From Tolypothrix sp. PCC 7910 (GTDB lineage: Bacteria > Cyanobacteriota > Cyanobacteriia > Cyanobacteriales > Nostocaceae), in NCBI RefSeq assembly GCF_011769525.1, contig NZ_CP050440.1, forward strand, positions 4,341,501-4,405,500: a stretch of 64,000 bases of DNA. The letters are read 5' to 3'. Under the pieces are notes generated by a model that was given only the letters and a program-made list of their open reading frames with translations, ran no database searches and was not told the origin of the DNA. Positions within the stretch are counted from its first letter, which is position 1; every line of letters begins with the position of its first letter. Made by a program: the position numbers and the translations under genes. Positions 36,817 through 45,878 of the stretch are shown here, one piece after another.

Positions 36817-38265
36817 ATGGCTGAATTAGAAAAGCTACTGAATGAACTGCCAAAACTGGTTGAAGAACTAAAACTGACTGTGGGTAACACTGAAACGATT
36901 CAGCAAGAAGCAGCACGTCTAAACGACGTTCAAGAAAAATTACATCTTCTGCAAGTGGCGATCGCCCAAGAATTAGATGTGGCAAAATCACAGAATGGTC
37001 AATTCAGTGCTATTTCTGCAGTTACAGCTAGAACAGTATTTATCACTGATAATTTTTCTACAGATGATGGATTTATTGCTGAAAAATTTGGCAGTTTTAA
37101 CAAGCAGCTTTTATTAACAGAGTTACAAGCCCAAATTCTGCGCTGGTATGAGTGGGGTGAATTACTTCAGTCTATAGCGACAGATATGTTAAGTGATGAG
37201 AAAATTATTAGCCAGCTCAATTGTAATATTAAGTATCCTAATATCCCAGAAAAATTCCGAGAAATTGAACAAATAGTTCCGATTAATTTAGCATTTGGTA
37301 ATCATAAAAAATTAGAATTTCAAAATCAGCAAATTCTTAATTATCAATCAGAACTATTAGAAATTCAGCAGCGATTAACCATAGTATTTGATAGTATTAA
37401 CAGCGGACAAAACATTTTAGTAATTTTACTAGGTTTATCATTATTCTGCGGACAAAATGGACTAGAGTTGCAATGGTTATCCGATGAATATGGCTTCATT
37501 ATCTCTAGTATGGGCAAGTTTCAACCATTGACAGAGTTTATCAATGATTGTGAATCATATAAAAACAATATAAATACTTTAGTTGAAAATATTAACAGTT
37601 TAAAATCCCAAACAGAACAGGCTATAGTTAATTTACCGCAGAGCAATCCCTTGGAAAAAGCTGCAAAATATTTAGCTAGAAAACGCATCAACTCAATTTT
37701 ATTCATTGCCTCCGGTGTATTAGTTTTAGGTTTTGGTGGTTGGACAATTTATCAGCAAGTTACTCAACTTCAATCAGGAAATTTAAGCAGTAAACAACCA
37801 AAAAATGTTGTAGATAGATTGAAAGCATCTCAAAAACTGGGGTTTGAAGCTTCCTTGATAGTTCAAAAGCCACCTCTCCCTTTAAAAGATTGGCAGCAAG
37901 CAGAAAGCAAATGGCAACAAGCAGTGCAATTATTAGAAAGTATTCCGGAGGGGACATCTGTCTCTCCTCAAGCGAAGAAACAACTTATGAGCTATCGTGC
38001 TAAATATGCTGCTATCAGTCAAAAAGTGGTGAATGAAAAGAAAGCTGCGAGTAACTTAGAATTAGCTCAAAAATTAGCAGTGGAAGCTGATTTTATCACC
38101 AAGAATGCACCGCCGGAATCGGTAATTTTGCAACAAGCAAAAGATAAATTAAAAGAAGCAATTAATTTATTACAAAGCGTTCCCGAAGGTACATCTGTTT
38201 CCAAAGAGGTGCAAGAAAAGCTGACTAGTTATAAAAACAACTATGAGGCTATTAGCAGCAAATAA
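36817..38265 (+). CDS. Coiled-coil membrane protein with two C-terminal repeat domains
   Basis: 482 residues; no named family recognised. Residues 1-290 are mostly helical with coiled-coil stretches (LNELPKLVEELKLTV, ARLNDVQEKLHLLQ). One membrane helix lies near 300-320 (LFIASGVLVLGFGGW). After it come two copies of a domain of about 75 residues that starts with a helix (LGFEASLIVQK / LAVEADFITKN), continues with WQQAESKWQQAVQLLESIPE / LQQAKDKLKEAINLLQSVPE and ends in KLTSYKNNYEAISSK-like helices. This domain is common after membrane helices in cyanobacterial proteins. I start it at the ATG at 36817, with AAGGGA upstream, rather than the TTG at 36781. Orientation is likely N-in with repeats outside, or the reverse; not decidable. 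Confidence 0.75.
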   Translation: MAELEKLLNELPKLVEELKLTVGNTETIQQEAARLNDVQEKLHLLQVAIAQELDVAKSQNGQFSAISAVTARTVFITDNFSTDDGFIAEKFGSFNKQLLLTELQAQILRWYEWGELLQSIATDMLSDEKIISQLNCNIKYPNIPEKFREIEQIVPINLAFGNHKKLEFQNQQILNYQSELLEIQQRLTIVFDSINSGQNILVILLGLSLFCGQNGLELQWLSDEYGFIISSMGKFQPLTEFINDCESYKNNINTLVENINSLKSQTEQAIVNLPQSNPLEKAAKYLARKRINSILFIASGVLVLGFGGWTIYQQVTQLQSGNLSSKQPKNVVDRLKASQKLGFEASLIVQKPPLPLKDWQQAESKWQQAVQLLESIPEGTSVSPQAKKQLMSYRAKYAAISQKVVNEKKAASNLELAQKLAVEADFITKNAPPESVILQQAKDKLKEAINLLQSVPEGTSVSKEVQEKLTSYKNNYEAISSK

Positions 38266-38282
38266 CTAGTACCGCAAGGCGG

Positions 38283-38313
38283 AATTCAAAATTCAAAATT
38301 CAAAATTCAAAAT
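38283..38313. repeat. Heptamer short tandem repeat (AATTCAA)
   Basis: Four copies of AATTCAA plus a partial copy. The reverse-complement family TTTTGAA occurs at 59145. Confidence 0.85.
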
Positions 38314-38535
38314 GAATACAGCGTAAGCGTTTCGTGAGTTTAGAATGGTCTACTTATTTACGCCGTGTTGTTCTAGCGATCTAATAGAGAACTGTATAAA
38401 ATTTTGCAATTTCTCAAGCGTATTAGTCCAGCGATCGCCCATTCATTAGGAACTGGAAAGTGGGGGACAAGAGAACAAGGGACAAATAATTTTTGACTCT
38501 TGACTTTTGACCCTTGACTCTTGACAAATGACAAA

Positions 38536-39333
38536 TTAATTTTTAACGCTGACAATCCCAGACCACTGCACTTTTTTCTGCTGTTCTCGGCGATAGGAGA
38601 AGAAGTGTTCAGGGGTTTGGTAAGTGCAATAAGGCGCGATCGCAATTTGTTCGCCGCTAATTCCTAAGCTTTCTATCTGTAAAGTGTTAACTCGCCGCAC
38701 ATCTACCCGCACTTTCCCTGGATCGGGATCGGGAATCAATGGGGAATTGGGTAGTTCATGTAAAGCATCAACTATTTTTTGTTCGTCTTCATGGGTGACG
38801 ATGCTAGATCCAATTTCTGCGGCTACTTCAATTGAGACTTGGTAAACTTCACCTGCGATCGCAGGGCCCATTGCAATTCGCAAATTTTCCAGCTTGCTAC
38901 CTTGTGCTTTTAATCGCGCGATCGCTTGGGGGACAATTTTTTTCGCTGTACCCCGCCAGCCTGCATGAATGGCTGCGACTTGTCCAGTTTTGACATCACC
39001 AATCAACACAGGGGTACAATCAGCGCTGGCTACCCACACCGCTTGTAAAGGCTGTTCGCTGACTAAACCATCGGCTGATGCTAAAGCTGAATCACCATCC
39101 ACATCATCTCCGCCATTGCTTAACTTATGATCAATTTCTTGCGGGGTGAGAATGGTATTGCCATGAACCTGTTTTAAGCGATAAACTGATGCGTCAGGTT
39201 GCAGTACCTGTGTTAATTCTTGTGGTGAACGTGGCCAAAACGGCTGGGTAAAGAAGCCGTGTTGCCAAGGTTCTAGGATACTACAAGTCAGGTAAGGCAT
39301 TCCTTCCCAATTGCGCCAGTGCCAAGTGTGCAT
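38536..39333 (-). CDS. pgeF: Peptidoglycan editing factor PgeF (YfiH/laccase-domain family)
   Basis: 265-residue purine-nucleoside-phosphorylase-like multicopper-domain protein. Known members hydrolyse misincorporated UDP-MurNAc-L-Ser products or act as purine nucleoside enzymes. The family core is present: ASADCTPVLIGDVKTGQVAA then HAGWRGTAKKIV, with the zinc-binding His/Cys/His positions, and a C-terminal HFFSYRREQ. ATG at 39333 chosen over the TTG six bases upstream. It is divergent from birA. Confidence 0.92.
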   Translation of the reverse strand: MHTWHWRNWEGMPYLTCSILEPWQHGFFTQPFWPRSPQELTQVLQPDASVYRLKQVHGNTILTPQEIDHKLSNGGDDVDGDSALASADGLVSEQPLQAVWVASADCTPVLIGDVKTGQVAAIHAGWRGTAKKIVPQAIARLKAQGSKLENLRIAMGPAIAGEVYQVSIEVAAEIGSSIVTHEDEQKIVDALHELPNSPLIPDPDPGKVRVDVRRVNTLQIESLGISGEQIAIAPYCTYQTPEHFFSYRREQQKKVQWSGIVSVKN

Positions 39334-39414
39334 CGTCAACCAAACCTAAACAGAAACATCAAAATTAGCCAGTCAATTAATGCTAACTTGTACAACGGGA
39401 TTTGGGTTAACTGC

Positions 39415-40227
39415 GTGAAATTAGATCGGCAATATTTAGAAACAGCCCTGAAAGCAGGGCGACAGTATTCATATTTACCATTTTCTCTACACATTTTTGA
39501 TAGTGTAGCTTCAACGAATCAAACCCTCTGGAACTTGCTGGCACAGGGGGCAAAACCAGGATGTGTAGTTATCGCTACCCAGCAAACTGCTGGACGTGGG
39601 CAATGGGGTCGTCAGTGGAGTTCTCCTACCGGAGGATTATATCTTTCGGTTGCAATTCAGCCTAAACTAGATGCTGCTAATAGTTACCAACTAACTTTAG
39701 CTAGTGCTTGGGGAATAGCCTCACAATTAAAAAACTGTGGTGTCACCGTGGGTATTAAATGGCCTAATGATTTAGTTTTGGATGGCCGCAAGCTAGGCGG
39801 AATTTTAACGGAAACGAAAATCAATCAAGGACAAATTACCCAAGCTGTAATTGGTGTTGGCATTAACTGGGCAAACCCTGTACCGGAAACTGGAATTAAC
39901 TTGGAATTGTGGCAAGCCTCACAGCTTAACAAACCAATTCCTTCTCTAGAAATGTTAGCTTCTCAAGTTTTATTGGGAATAGAATCCGGTCTCAAGTGCT
40001 TATTTGAAGAAGGAGTAAACATACTCTTGTCTGATTATCTGAATTTACTGATTAATATGGGCGATCGCATACACGTTAATCAGCTTGTGGGTACTGTAGT
40101 TGGAGTAACCTCTCAGGGTAATTTACGTGTACATTTAGAAACTTATAATACAAAGGAAGTTACCTCACCAGAAATTTACATTGAACCCGGTACAATCAGT
40201 CTGGGTTACAAAAAATCTTCTGTTTAA
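39415..40227 (+). CDS. birA: Biotin--[acetyl-CoA-carboxylase] ligase
   Basis: Attaches biotin to the carboxyl carrier protein of acetyl-CoA carboxylase. The catalytic domain shows FDSVASTNQTLWNLL, the biotinyl-AMP loop GRGQWGRQWSSPTGGLYLSV and KWPNDLVLDGRKLGGILTE. A short C-terminal SH3-like domain follows. There is no N-terminal helix-turn-helix, so it is a monofunctional ligase. The frame is open back to a GTG at 39319 that overlaps pgeF. I prefer the GTG at 39415 (270 residues) because homology starts there and it leaves room for a divergent promoter; the start is uncertain. Confidence 0.9.
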   Translation: MKLDRQYLETALKAGRQYSYLPFSLHIFDSVASTNQTLWNLLAQGAKPGCVVIATQQTAGRGQWGRQWSSPTGGLYLSVAIQPKLDAANSYQLTLASAWGIASQLKNCGVTVGIKWPNDLVLDGRKLGGILTETKINQGQITQAVIGVGINWANPVPETGINLELWQASQLNKPIPSLEMLASQVLLGIESGLKCLFEEGVNILLSDYLNLLINMGDRIHVNQLVGTVVGVTSQGNLRVHLETYNTKEVTSPEIYIEPGTISLGYKKSSV

Positions 40228-40317
40228 CTTTTAGGTTTGTTTACAATTCCGCTCTTTGGGCAAGACAAACCACTAGCATCATCTGTTTACTTTATTTAGA
40301 AAAAACCGAGACAACAA

Positions 40318-41874
40318 ATGACGCAGCTCAATAACTCTGCCCATAAACGTTTGGCAACAACAAAACGCTTTGCTGCAACGCTACCAGCACAGAGTCTCTG
40401 TTGGCTGAGTAGCGTTAGCCTTTTAGCTAACGGCTTCGTGTTAGCGCAAACGGAAACATCTATAGATAACATCGTTCCTACTATTGAAAATCCTCAGCCT
40501 AGTGCTGTCACAGTTCCTGTTAAAAAAGATACTGTAACTCCAGAACCTACTCGCCCACAGGTAGAATTTTCCGAACGGCGAGTCAGACTGAAAAAGAGAT
40601 TAAATCGGGAAAATGTTTCTCAATCATCACAGCCAGTCACACCTGCAAAACCAAAAGTAGAAGCGGCTGAACCTGTGGTAATTAGACGCGCACAACCCCA
40701 AGTTGAAACCAGCACTAGAGAAGAAAAACCCAAAACTACAATCGCCACACCTAAACCTTTACAGACTGTACCGGAAAAACTGCCAGAAGTTGCCACACCA
40801 GCCAACACTTCTAAAAGTCCGGTCGGTAGCACGGAAGTTGAACCAAAACAAGATTACAATAACGCCTATATTGACCCCACCGATTACAAAGTAGGCGGTT
40901 CTAGCTACCAAGCACCCAATTCTGTAATCATCACAGAACGCTCTAGTGGTTGTCGCACTACTTTACCCACAGGACAAGCTATATCAGGTAGTTTTTGTGC
41001 TAAACCTAGCAATCAGCGTGTAGCTGAGGGTAATACCAAAGCAGCACCCTCTTGGCTTAGAAGAAGTCAAAGCTCTAAGTTAGCAACCGCGCCTGTTGTG
41101 AGACCAATTGCCAATACAGCTACCAGCAGATGGCGCAGTCCCCAAGTAGCGGCAGAGAATACTGTAGCGACTCGCATTGCGGCTAGCGTCACCAAGACCG
41201 CTTATCGTCCCAATCGCTTTATTCCTAACCCCAGCGAATTTTCTCCCACCAAAGTTAGCGAAACTGCCATCGCACCCAGTGGTGGCACTTTACCACCGCC
41301 AATGGCAGATGGAAATATTGCACCCCGTCCTAGCATGGTGGCTTACGACTTTCCTTTAGCTTCTACACTACCGCAAATTCCCTTCGCCCCTAGAGTCGCC
41401 TATAACGGTCAGGGAATGATGTTCCCCTTATCCATCCCCGCACCAATTACCTCATTATTTGGCTGGCGGATTCATCCCATCACAGGCGATCGCCGCTTCC
41501 ACGCTGGTACAGATTTAGGTGCGCCGATGGGTACACCAGTTTTAGCCGCCTCTAGAGGTCAAGTAGAAAGTGCTGATTGGATGGGTGGCTACGGTTTAGC
41601 TGTCACCATTAACCACCCTTCTGCTCAACAAACTCTCTACGGTCACTTGTCACAAATCTTTGTGCGACCCGGTCAAATGGTAGAACCAGGAACCGTAATT
41701 GGGCAAGTTGGTAGCACTGGTAACTCCACAGGCCCCCACCTGCACTTTGAAGTCCGCCACCTGACACAAAATGGTTGGGTAGCCACTGACCCAGGCGTAT
41801 ACTTAAACACAGCTTTAAGTCAAATGATTCAACCTGCACAAACAGCGCAGCTGACCAAGGAACCTGGTAGTTAG
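40318..41874 (+). CDS. M23-family (LytM) peptidoglycan metallopeptidase
   Basis: Exported murein hydrolase or activator of 518 residues. The N terminus has a hydrophobic stretch ending FVLAQ that can serve as a signal or anchor. Residues about 45-340 are a proline/threonine-rich low-complexity linker. The C-terminal LytM domain contains the zinc motif His395-x3-Asp399 (FHAGTDLGAPMGTPV) and the His474-x-His476 pair (HLHFEVRH), so it is predicted to be active. It could act in cell separation or septum maturation. Transcribed away from birA on the same strand, 90 bp apart. Confidence 0.92.
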   Translation: MTQLNNSAHKRLATTKRFAATLPAQSLCWLSSVSLLANGFVLAQTETSIDNIVPTIENPQPSAVTVPVKKDTVTPEPTRPQVEFSERRVRLKKRLNRENVSQSSQPVTPAKPKVEAAEPVVIRRAQPQVETSTREEKPKTTIATPKPLQTVPEKLPEVATPANTSKSPVGSTEVEPKQDYNNAYIDPTDYKVGGSSYQAPNSVIITERSSGCRTTLPTGQAISGSFCAKPSNQRVAEGNTKAAPSWLRRSQSSKLATAPVVRPIANTATSRWRSPQVAAENTVATRIAASVTKTAYRPNRFIPNPSEFSPTKVSETAIAPSGGTLPPPMADGNIAPRPSMVAYDFPLASTLPQIPFAPRVAYNGQGMMFPLSIPAPITSLFGWRIHPITGDRRFHAGTDLGAPMGTPVLAASRGQVESADWMGGYGLAVTINHPSAQQTLYGHLSQIFVRPGQMVEPGTVIGQVGSTGNSTGPHLHFEVRHLTQNGWVATDPGVYLNTALSQMIQPAQTAQLTKEPGS

Positions 41875-41880
41875 GTTGGG

Positions 41881-42056
41881 GATTGGGGAACTCGGGGCCC
41901 CCTCTGGGGATAAGGGGTAATGGGGACTGGGGAACTCGGGGCCCCCACGACCGCAGGGAGTGGGGATTAGGGGTAATGGGGATTGGGGATAAGGTAGATG
42001 AGGGGGATGAGGAAGAAATCCCCATTACCAATTACCAATTACCCATTACCCCATGC
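41881..42056. repeat. G-rich repeat island with GAACTCGGGGCCCCC palindromes
   Basis: Two copies of GGGGAACTCGGGGCCCCC, the second followed by ACGACCGCAGGGAGTGGGG, within GGGGATTGG and GGGTAATGG runs. The same composite appears inverted at about 57557-57642. It separates convergent M23 and ribE genes. Confidence 0.8.
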
Positions 42057-42080
42057 CCAATGCCCCATGCCCCATGCCCA

Positions 42081-42761
42081 TTACAAATACCCATGTTCTG
42101 CTAGAAAAGCAGGCGTAATGCTATCAAGAGGTGAATTCTCGACACTATTAGGGTTAGGTTTGCCGGAATAAAGGAATTTTTCGACGTATTTGCCGAGAAT
42201 ATCTCCTTCGAGATTCACTAAACTGCCAGGGACTAAATAGCGAAGATTGGTTTCGGCGTAGGTGAGAGGTATGACCGCCACGGTGAACTGAGAGAGTTCT
42301 GGTTCGTATGCGGCAACTGTGAGGCTAATTCCATTCACGGCAATACTACCCTTGGGCACAATGTACCGCGCGATCGCCTCAGATGCAATAAAGGTCATTT
42401 CCCAAGAAGTCGCTGTTTGTTCTGCTATCACCAACCGACCTGTACCGTCTACATGACCCATGACAAAATGACCGCCAACTTTGCTTCCTACCCGCAACGA
42501 CGCTTCTAGGTTGACATATTTCTGGGGCGTGTCCTCACTTCCTAAAGTCGTGCGGCGCAGGGTCTCTGGTGATGCAGTGGCAATAAAACCATCTTTTAAA
42601 ATCTCTTCTACTGTCAAGCAAACGCCATCAACAGCTATACTATCGCCGTAAGCTATATCCTGCATAATTAAATCAGAGGACTGACTTACACAAGTAATTT
42701 GCCAAGAATCCCCCCCTAAGGGTTTCATCGTTCCCAATGCTTGAATTAATCCTGTAAACAC
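42081..42761 (-). CDS. ribE: Riboflavin synthase alpha chain
   Basis: Dismutation of two 6,7-dimethyl-8-ribityllumazine molecules to riboflavin. Two lumazine-binding half-repeats are visible: MFTGLIQALG with DSIAVDGVCLTVEEI, then LRVGSKVGGHFVMGHVDGTG and GSIAVNGISLTVAAYE. 226 residues is the normal size. I see no FMN riboswitch upstream. Monocistronic. Confidence 0.96.
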   Translation of the reverse strand: MFTGLIQALGTMKPLGGDSWQITCVSQSSDLIMQDIAYGDSIAVDGVCLTVEEILKDGFIATASPETLRRTTLGSEDTPQKYVNLEASLRVGSKVGGHFVMGHVDGTGRLVIAEQTATSWEMTFIASEAIARYIVPKGSIAVNGISLTVAAYEPELSQFTVAVIPLTYAETNLRYLVPGSLVNLEGDILGKYVEKFLYSGKPNPNSVENSPLDSITPAFLAEHGYL

Positions 42762-43102
42762 GGCTTTTTTGCGAAACTAACTCTATTTATTGCCTAATCT
42801 TGCCGAAAATCCACTGGTAATTATCTGTATAAATGTAGCAAAATCTGAGTATATTTTCTGACGGTATTTAGGTTAGGGATAATATCACATTAGCATCCAG
42901 AACAAGGCATACTTGGGTAAGAAGGATATTGTCGAAATAGACAACTTTGACTTACTCTGGTGTTCACATCAAGTTGGGAGTTTAATAGAAGCAATTATAA
43001 AAAACAAATGCCTATGTTTATTCCTGTCCTTAACTTAAACCCTCGAGGGTATTATTTGCTACTACTTAACCAAGTAATTCAAGGAGCGTAGAGGCTGAGC
43101 CA
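42762..43102. other. Divergent promoter region, no gene seen
   Basis: 340 bp between ribE and the bifunctional nuclease gene. Unremarkable mixed sequence; AAGGAG lies about 20 bases before the downstream ATG. No repeat family member, riboswitch or coding remnant recognised. Confidence 0.5.
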
Positions 43103-43600
43103 ATGATTGAAATGAGAGTCGCTGGCATAGCATTAGATGCCATAACCCGCAGCCCAATTGTACTTTTAAAAGATGCATCCGATCGCCGTGCTTTGCCAAT
43201 TTATATTGGACAAGAACAGGCTAGGGCAATTGCGGGAGCTATCGAGAGTCAAAAGCCGCCACGGCCGTTAACTCACGATCTAATGGTGAATATTCTAGAA
43301 ACCTGGAACTTAACTCTAGATAAAGTTATTATTCACTCCTTGCAAAAGGATACATTTTATGCTGCGTTAGTGGTCAAGCAAGGTGAAACCACAAAAGAAA
43401 TTGACGCACGTCCTAGCGATGCGATCGCCATTGCTTTGCGTACCAACGCTCCCATTTGGGTTATGGAAGAAGTAATCGCCGATGCTTCCATCCCCGTGGA
43501 TCGTGATGCTGATGAAGCAGAACAACAAGCCTTCCGGGAATTTATTTCTAATCTCCGTCCTGAAGATTTAATCAAGCGCTTCGGTAATAGCGAAAGTTAG
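43103..43600 (+). CDS. Bifunctional nuclease family protein (DUF151)
   Basis: 165 residues matching the DUF151/BFN family. It has the conserved opening (MIEMRVAGIALDAITRSPIV), LPIYIGQEQARAIAG and the motif RPSDAIAIALRTNAPIWV. Plant and bacterial members show DNase/RNase activity in some reports; the physiological role in cyanobacteria is not settled. A UVR-like acidic C terminus follows. Monocistronic. Confidence 0.92.
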   Translation: MIEMRVAGIALDAITRSPIVLLKDASDRRALPIYIGQEQARAIAGAIESQKPPRPLTHDLMVNILETWNLTLDKVIIHSLQKDTFYAALVVKQGETTKEIDARPSDAIAIALRTNAPIWVMEEVIADASIPVDRDADEAEQQAFREFISNLRPEDLIKRFGNSES

Positions 43601-43813
43601 AAAATTACCAATGTGCTAGGTACTAGCTGGAAAATAGAGGCTAAAAGCTAGGGACTGGAGGCTAGAAAATAAAGATTTTCCCAATCTAGTTGTGTAATTT
43701 ATCACATAAATGTCTGGCTTGAAAATGGTATTTGCTGTTTGGTGTTTGGCGTTTGGGTTTTAGGAAGGCAAATGCCAAATGACAAATAACAAATAACAAT
43801 TGACAAATAACAA

Positions 43814-44938
43814 ATGCAATATCGACGCTTTGGCAAAACTAATTTGCGCTTGTCCGTTTTTTCCTTAGGAACAATGCGCTACCTAGCTGATGCAGAAACT
43901 GCTCGGCAAACTATTGAAAAAGCCTTAGCATTAGGCATTAATCATATAGAAACTGCTAGAGGTTATGGCAAAAGTGAGGAGTATTTGGGTAAAGCACTCC
44001 AAGCTGGTTTGTCAGTTCCCCGTTCTCAACTTCACATCACTACTAAAATTCCGCCTACAGCTGATGCTGATACCATGCGTCGCTATATCGATGAATCTCT
44101 GGAGAAATTGCACCTAGATTATTTAGATTGCTTGGGGATTCATGGGTTAAATACTTGGGAACATCTAGAGATGGTGCAAACTGGTTGTATACAAGCTGTG
44201 CAAGAAGCGATCGCAGATGGTAGGGTAAGGCACGTTGGTTTTTCTACCCACGGATCGTTAGATGTTATTTTAGCGGCTATCAATACAGATTTATTTGAAT
44301 TTGTCAATCTGCACTATTACTATTTTTTCCAGCGTCATGCAGCAGCAATACAGCTAGCAGCCGCCAAGGATATGGGGATATTTATCATTTCTCCTGCGGA
44401 TAAAGGAGGAAGACTTTACACACCACCCCAAACTTTAAAAGATTTGTGCCATCCCTTTTCACCCTTAGAGTTAAATTATCGATTTTTATTGAGTGATTCC
44501 CGTATTACTACCCTCAGTGTTGGGCCAGCAAATCCAGAGGAATTAATTGAACCTTTGCGAGTTGCTGATAATATTCATGAACTTACACAAGAAGAAATTT
44601 CAGCTTTGCAAGGTTTAGAAAATCAAGCAAAAATAGTTTTAGAAACTGATAAATGTAGCCAGTGTTTTGCTTGTTTACCTTGCCCAGAAAATATTAATAT
44701 TCCAGAGGTATTACGGTTACGTAATCTGGCAGTAGCATACGATATGACAGACTATGGCAAATATCGTTATGGAATGTTTGAAAATGCCGGTCACTGGTTT
44801 CCGGGAATGAAAGCCAACCGTTGTACAGAATGCGGTGACTGTTTACCTCGATGTCCCGAAGAGTTAAATATTCCCGCTTTATTAACAGATACCCATGAGA
44901 GATTAAGCGGCAAAGCTGGGAGAAGATTGTGGGGGTGA
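43814..44938 (+). CDS. Aldo/keto reductase with C-terminal 2x[4Fe-4S] ferredoxin domain
   Basis: 374 residues. Residues 1-265 form the aldo/keto reductase barrel (GTMRYLADAETARQTIEKAL, HIETARGYGKSEEYLGKAL with the Asp/Tyr catalytic region, and ITTLSVGPANPEELIEPL). The C-terminal 100 residues hold cysteine clusters CSQCFACLPCPENINIP and CTECGDCLPRCPEELNIP, a ferredoxin-like module. This group is widespread in anaerobes and cyanobacteria, and the substrate is unknown; electrons may pass through iron-sulfur clusters rather than free NADPH only. Confidence 0.92.
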   Translation: MQYRRFGKTNLRLSVFSLGTMRYLADAETARQTIEKALALGINHIETARGYGKSEEYLGKALQAGLSVPRSQLHITTKIPPTADADTMRRYIDESLEKLHLDYLDCLGIHGLNTWEHLEMVQTGCIQAVQEAIADGRVRHVGFSTHGSLDVILAAINTDLFEFVNLHYYYFFQRHAAAIQLAAAKDMGIFIISPADKGGRLYTPPQTLKDLCHPFSPLELNYRFLLSDSRITTLSVGPANPEELIEPLRVADNIHELTQEEISALQGLENQAKIVLETDKCSQCFACLPCPENINIPEVLRLRNLAVAYDMTDYGKYRYGMFENAGHWFPGMKANRCTECGDCLPRCPEELNIPALLTDTHERLSGKAGRRLWG

Positions 44939-44983
44939 GGGCGTTACACTATTCGTTGAGAGCGATCGCTATGCCTTAAAATT

Positions 44984-45595
44984 ATGCAAGTTACACAACA
45001 GCGATATTACACCCCAGAGGAATATCTCGAACTAGAAGCAACTGCTGACTACAAAAGTGAATATATTGATGGGTATATCATTCCGATGGCTGGTGGTACA
45101 TTAAATCACAATCAAATAGCGCTCAACTTAAGTACTGAATTAAATTTTGCCTTCAAAAAGCAAAACTACTGGGTGTATATAGGTGATGTTCGGTTGCGGA
45201 TAGCCCAAAAGCGTAGTTATATTTATCCCGATGTGATGATTCTGGCAGATGAACCAGAGTATTTCAACAACCGCACAGATATAATCGTCAATCCCCAGGT
45301 GATTGTAGAAGTTTTATCACAATCTACCAAAGCATACGATCGCGAAGCTAAATTCCAAGCATACCGCACAATTCCCAGCTTTCAAGAATATCTGTTAATT
45401 GACCAAACCCGGATTCATGTAGAACAATTTTCCAAAACGGGTAAGAAACAATGGACATTGCGTGAGTACGATGAAGAAGATGAAGCGATCGCACTGGTAA
45501 CTGTACCTTTTACTATTTCCTTAAGCGATTTGTACAACAAAGTAAATTTTGAGCTTGTGGAGTCGGAAGTTCAAGAACTTAATGTAGAAGAATGA
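44984..45595 (+). CDS. Uma2-family PD-(D/E)XK endonuclease-like protein, second copy
   Basis: 203-residue DUF820/Uma2 protein. The nuclease core is IYPDVMILADEPE, then VIVEVLSQSTKAYDREAKFQ and QEYLLIDQ. It starts YYTPEEYLELEATADYKSEY and keeps the acidic residue before the central strand. Clearly diverged from the copy at 9239. It follows the aldo/keto reductase by 45 bp on the same strand and might be read through from it. Confidence 0.9.
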   Translation: MQVTQQRYYTPEEYLELEATADYKSEYIDGYIIPMAGGTLNHNQIALNLSTELNFAFKKQNYWVYIGDVRLRIAQKRSYIYPDVMILADEPEYFNNRTDIIVNPQVIVEVLSQSTKAYDREAKFQAYRTIPSFQEYLLIDQTRIHVEQFSKTGKKQWTLREYDEEDEAIALVTVPFTISLSDLYNKVNFELVESEVQELNVEE

Positions 45596-45703
45596 GATAA
45601 AGTACGAGCAATACTTTTTATTTTAGATGTGTGTTTTCCCAGATAATCAAGCGCGAATTTAAATTTAATTGATATTATCGCATTTCCCAATTTAGTTACG
45701 TAG

Positions 45704-45730
45704 GATGCGTTAGCGATAGCGTAACGCATC
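45704..45730. repeat. Intergenic palindrome (GATGCGTTA / TAACGCATC)
   Basis: Nine-bp perfect arms with a 9-base loop; typical dispersed cyanobacterial repeat between convergent genes. Confidence 0.75.
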
Positions 45731-45878
45731 AGCGCCAAAGCTGAGATTTTTGTAGAACCCTAAATCTGTAAGCTGTTACGCATTTAAATTTAACCTTTAA
45801 CCTTTTAACCAAAAACAATTTTGAGTTCAAAACGCTTAACCAATTAGTATTGGGAATTGTGGCATATTGATGAAGAAT

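Noticed and set aside
42762-42900. FMN riboswitch before ribE
   Set aside because: I looked for the conserved RFN element (paired GGGC/GAAGG and related motifs) and saw none in this stretch.
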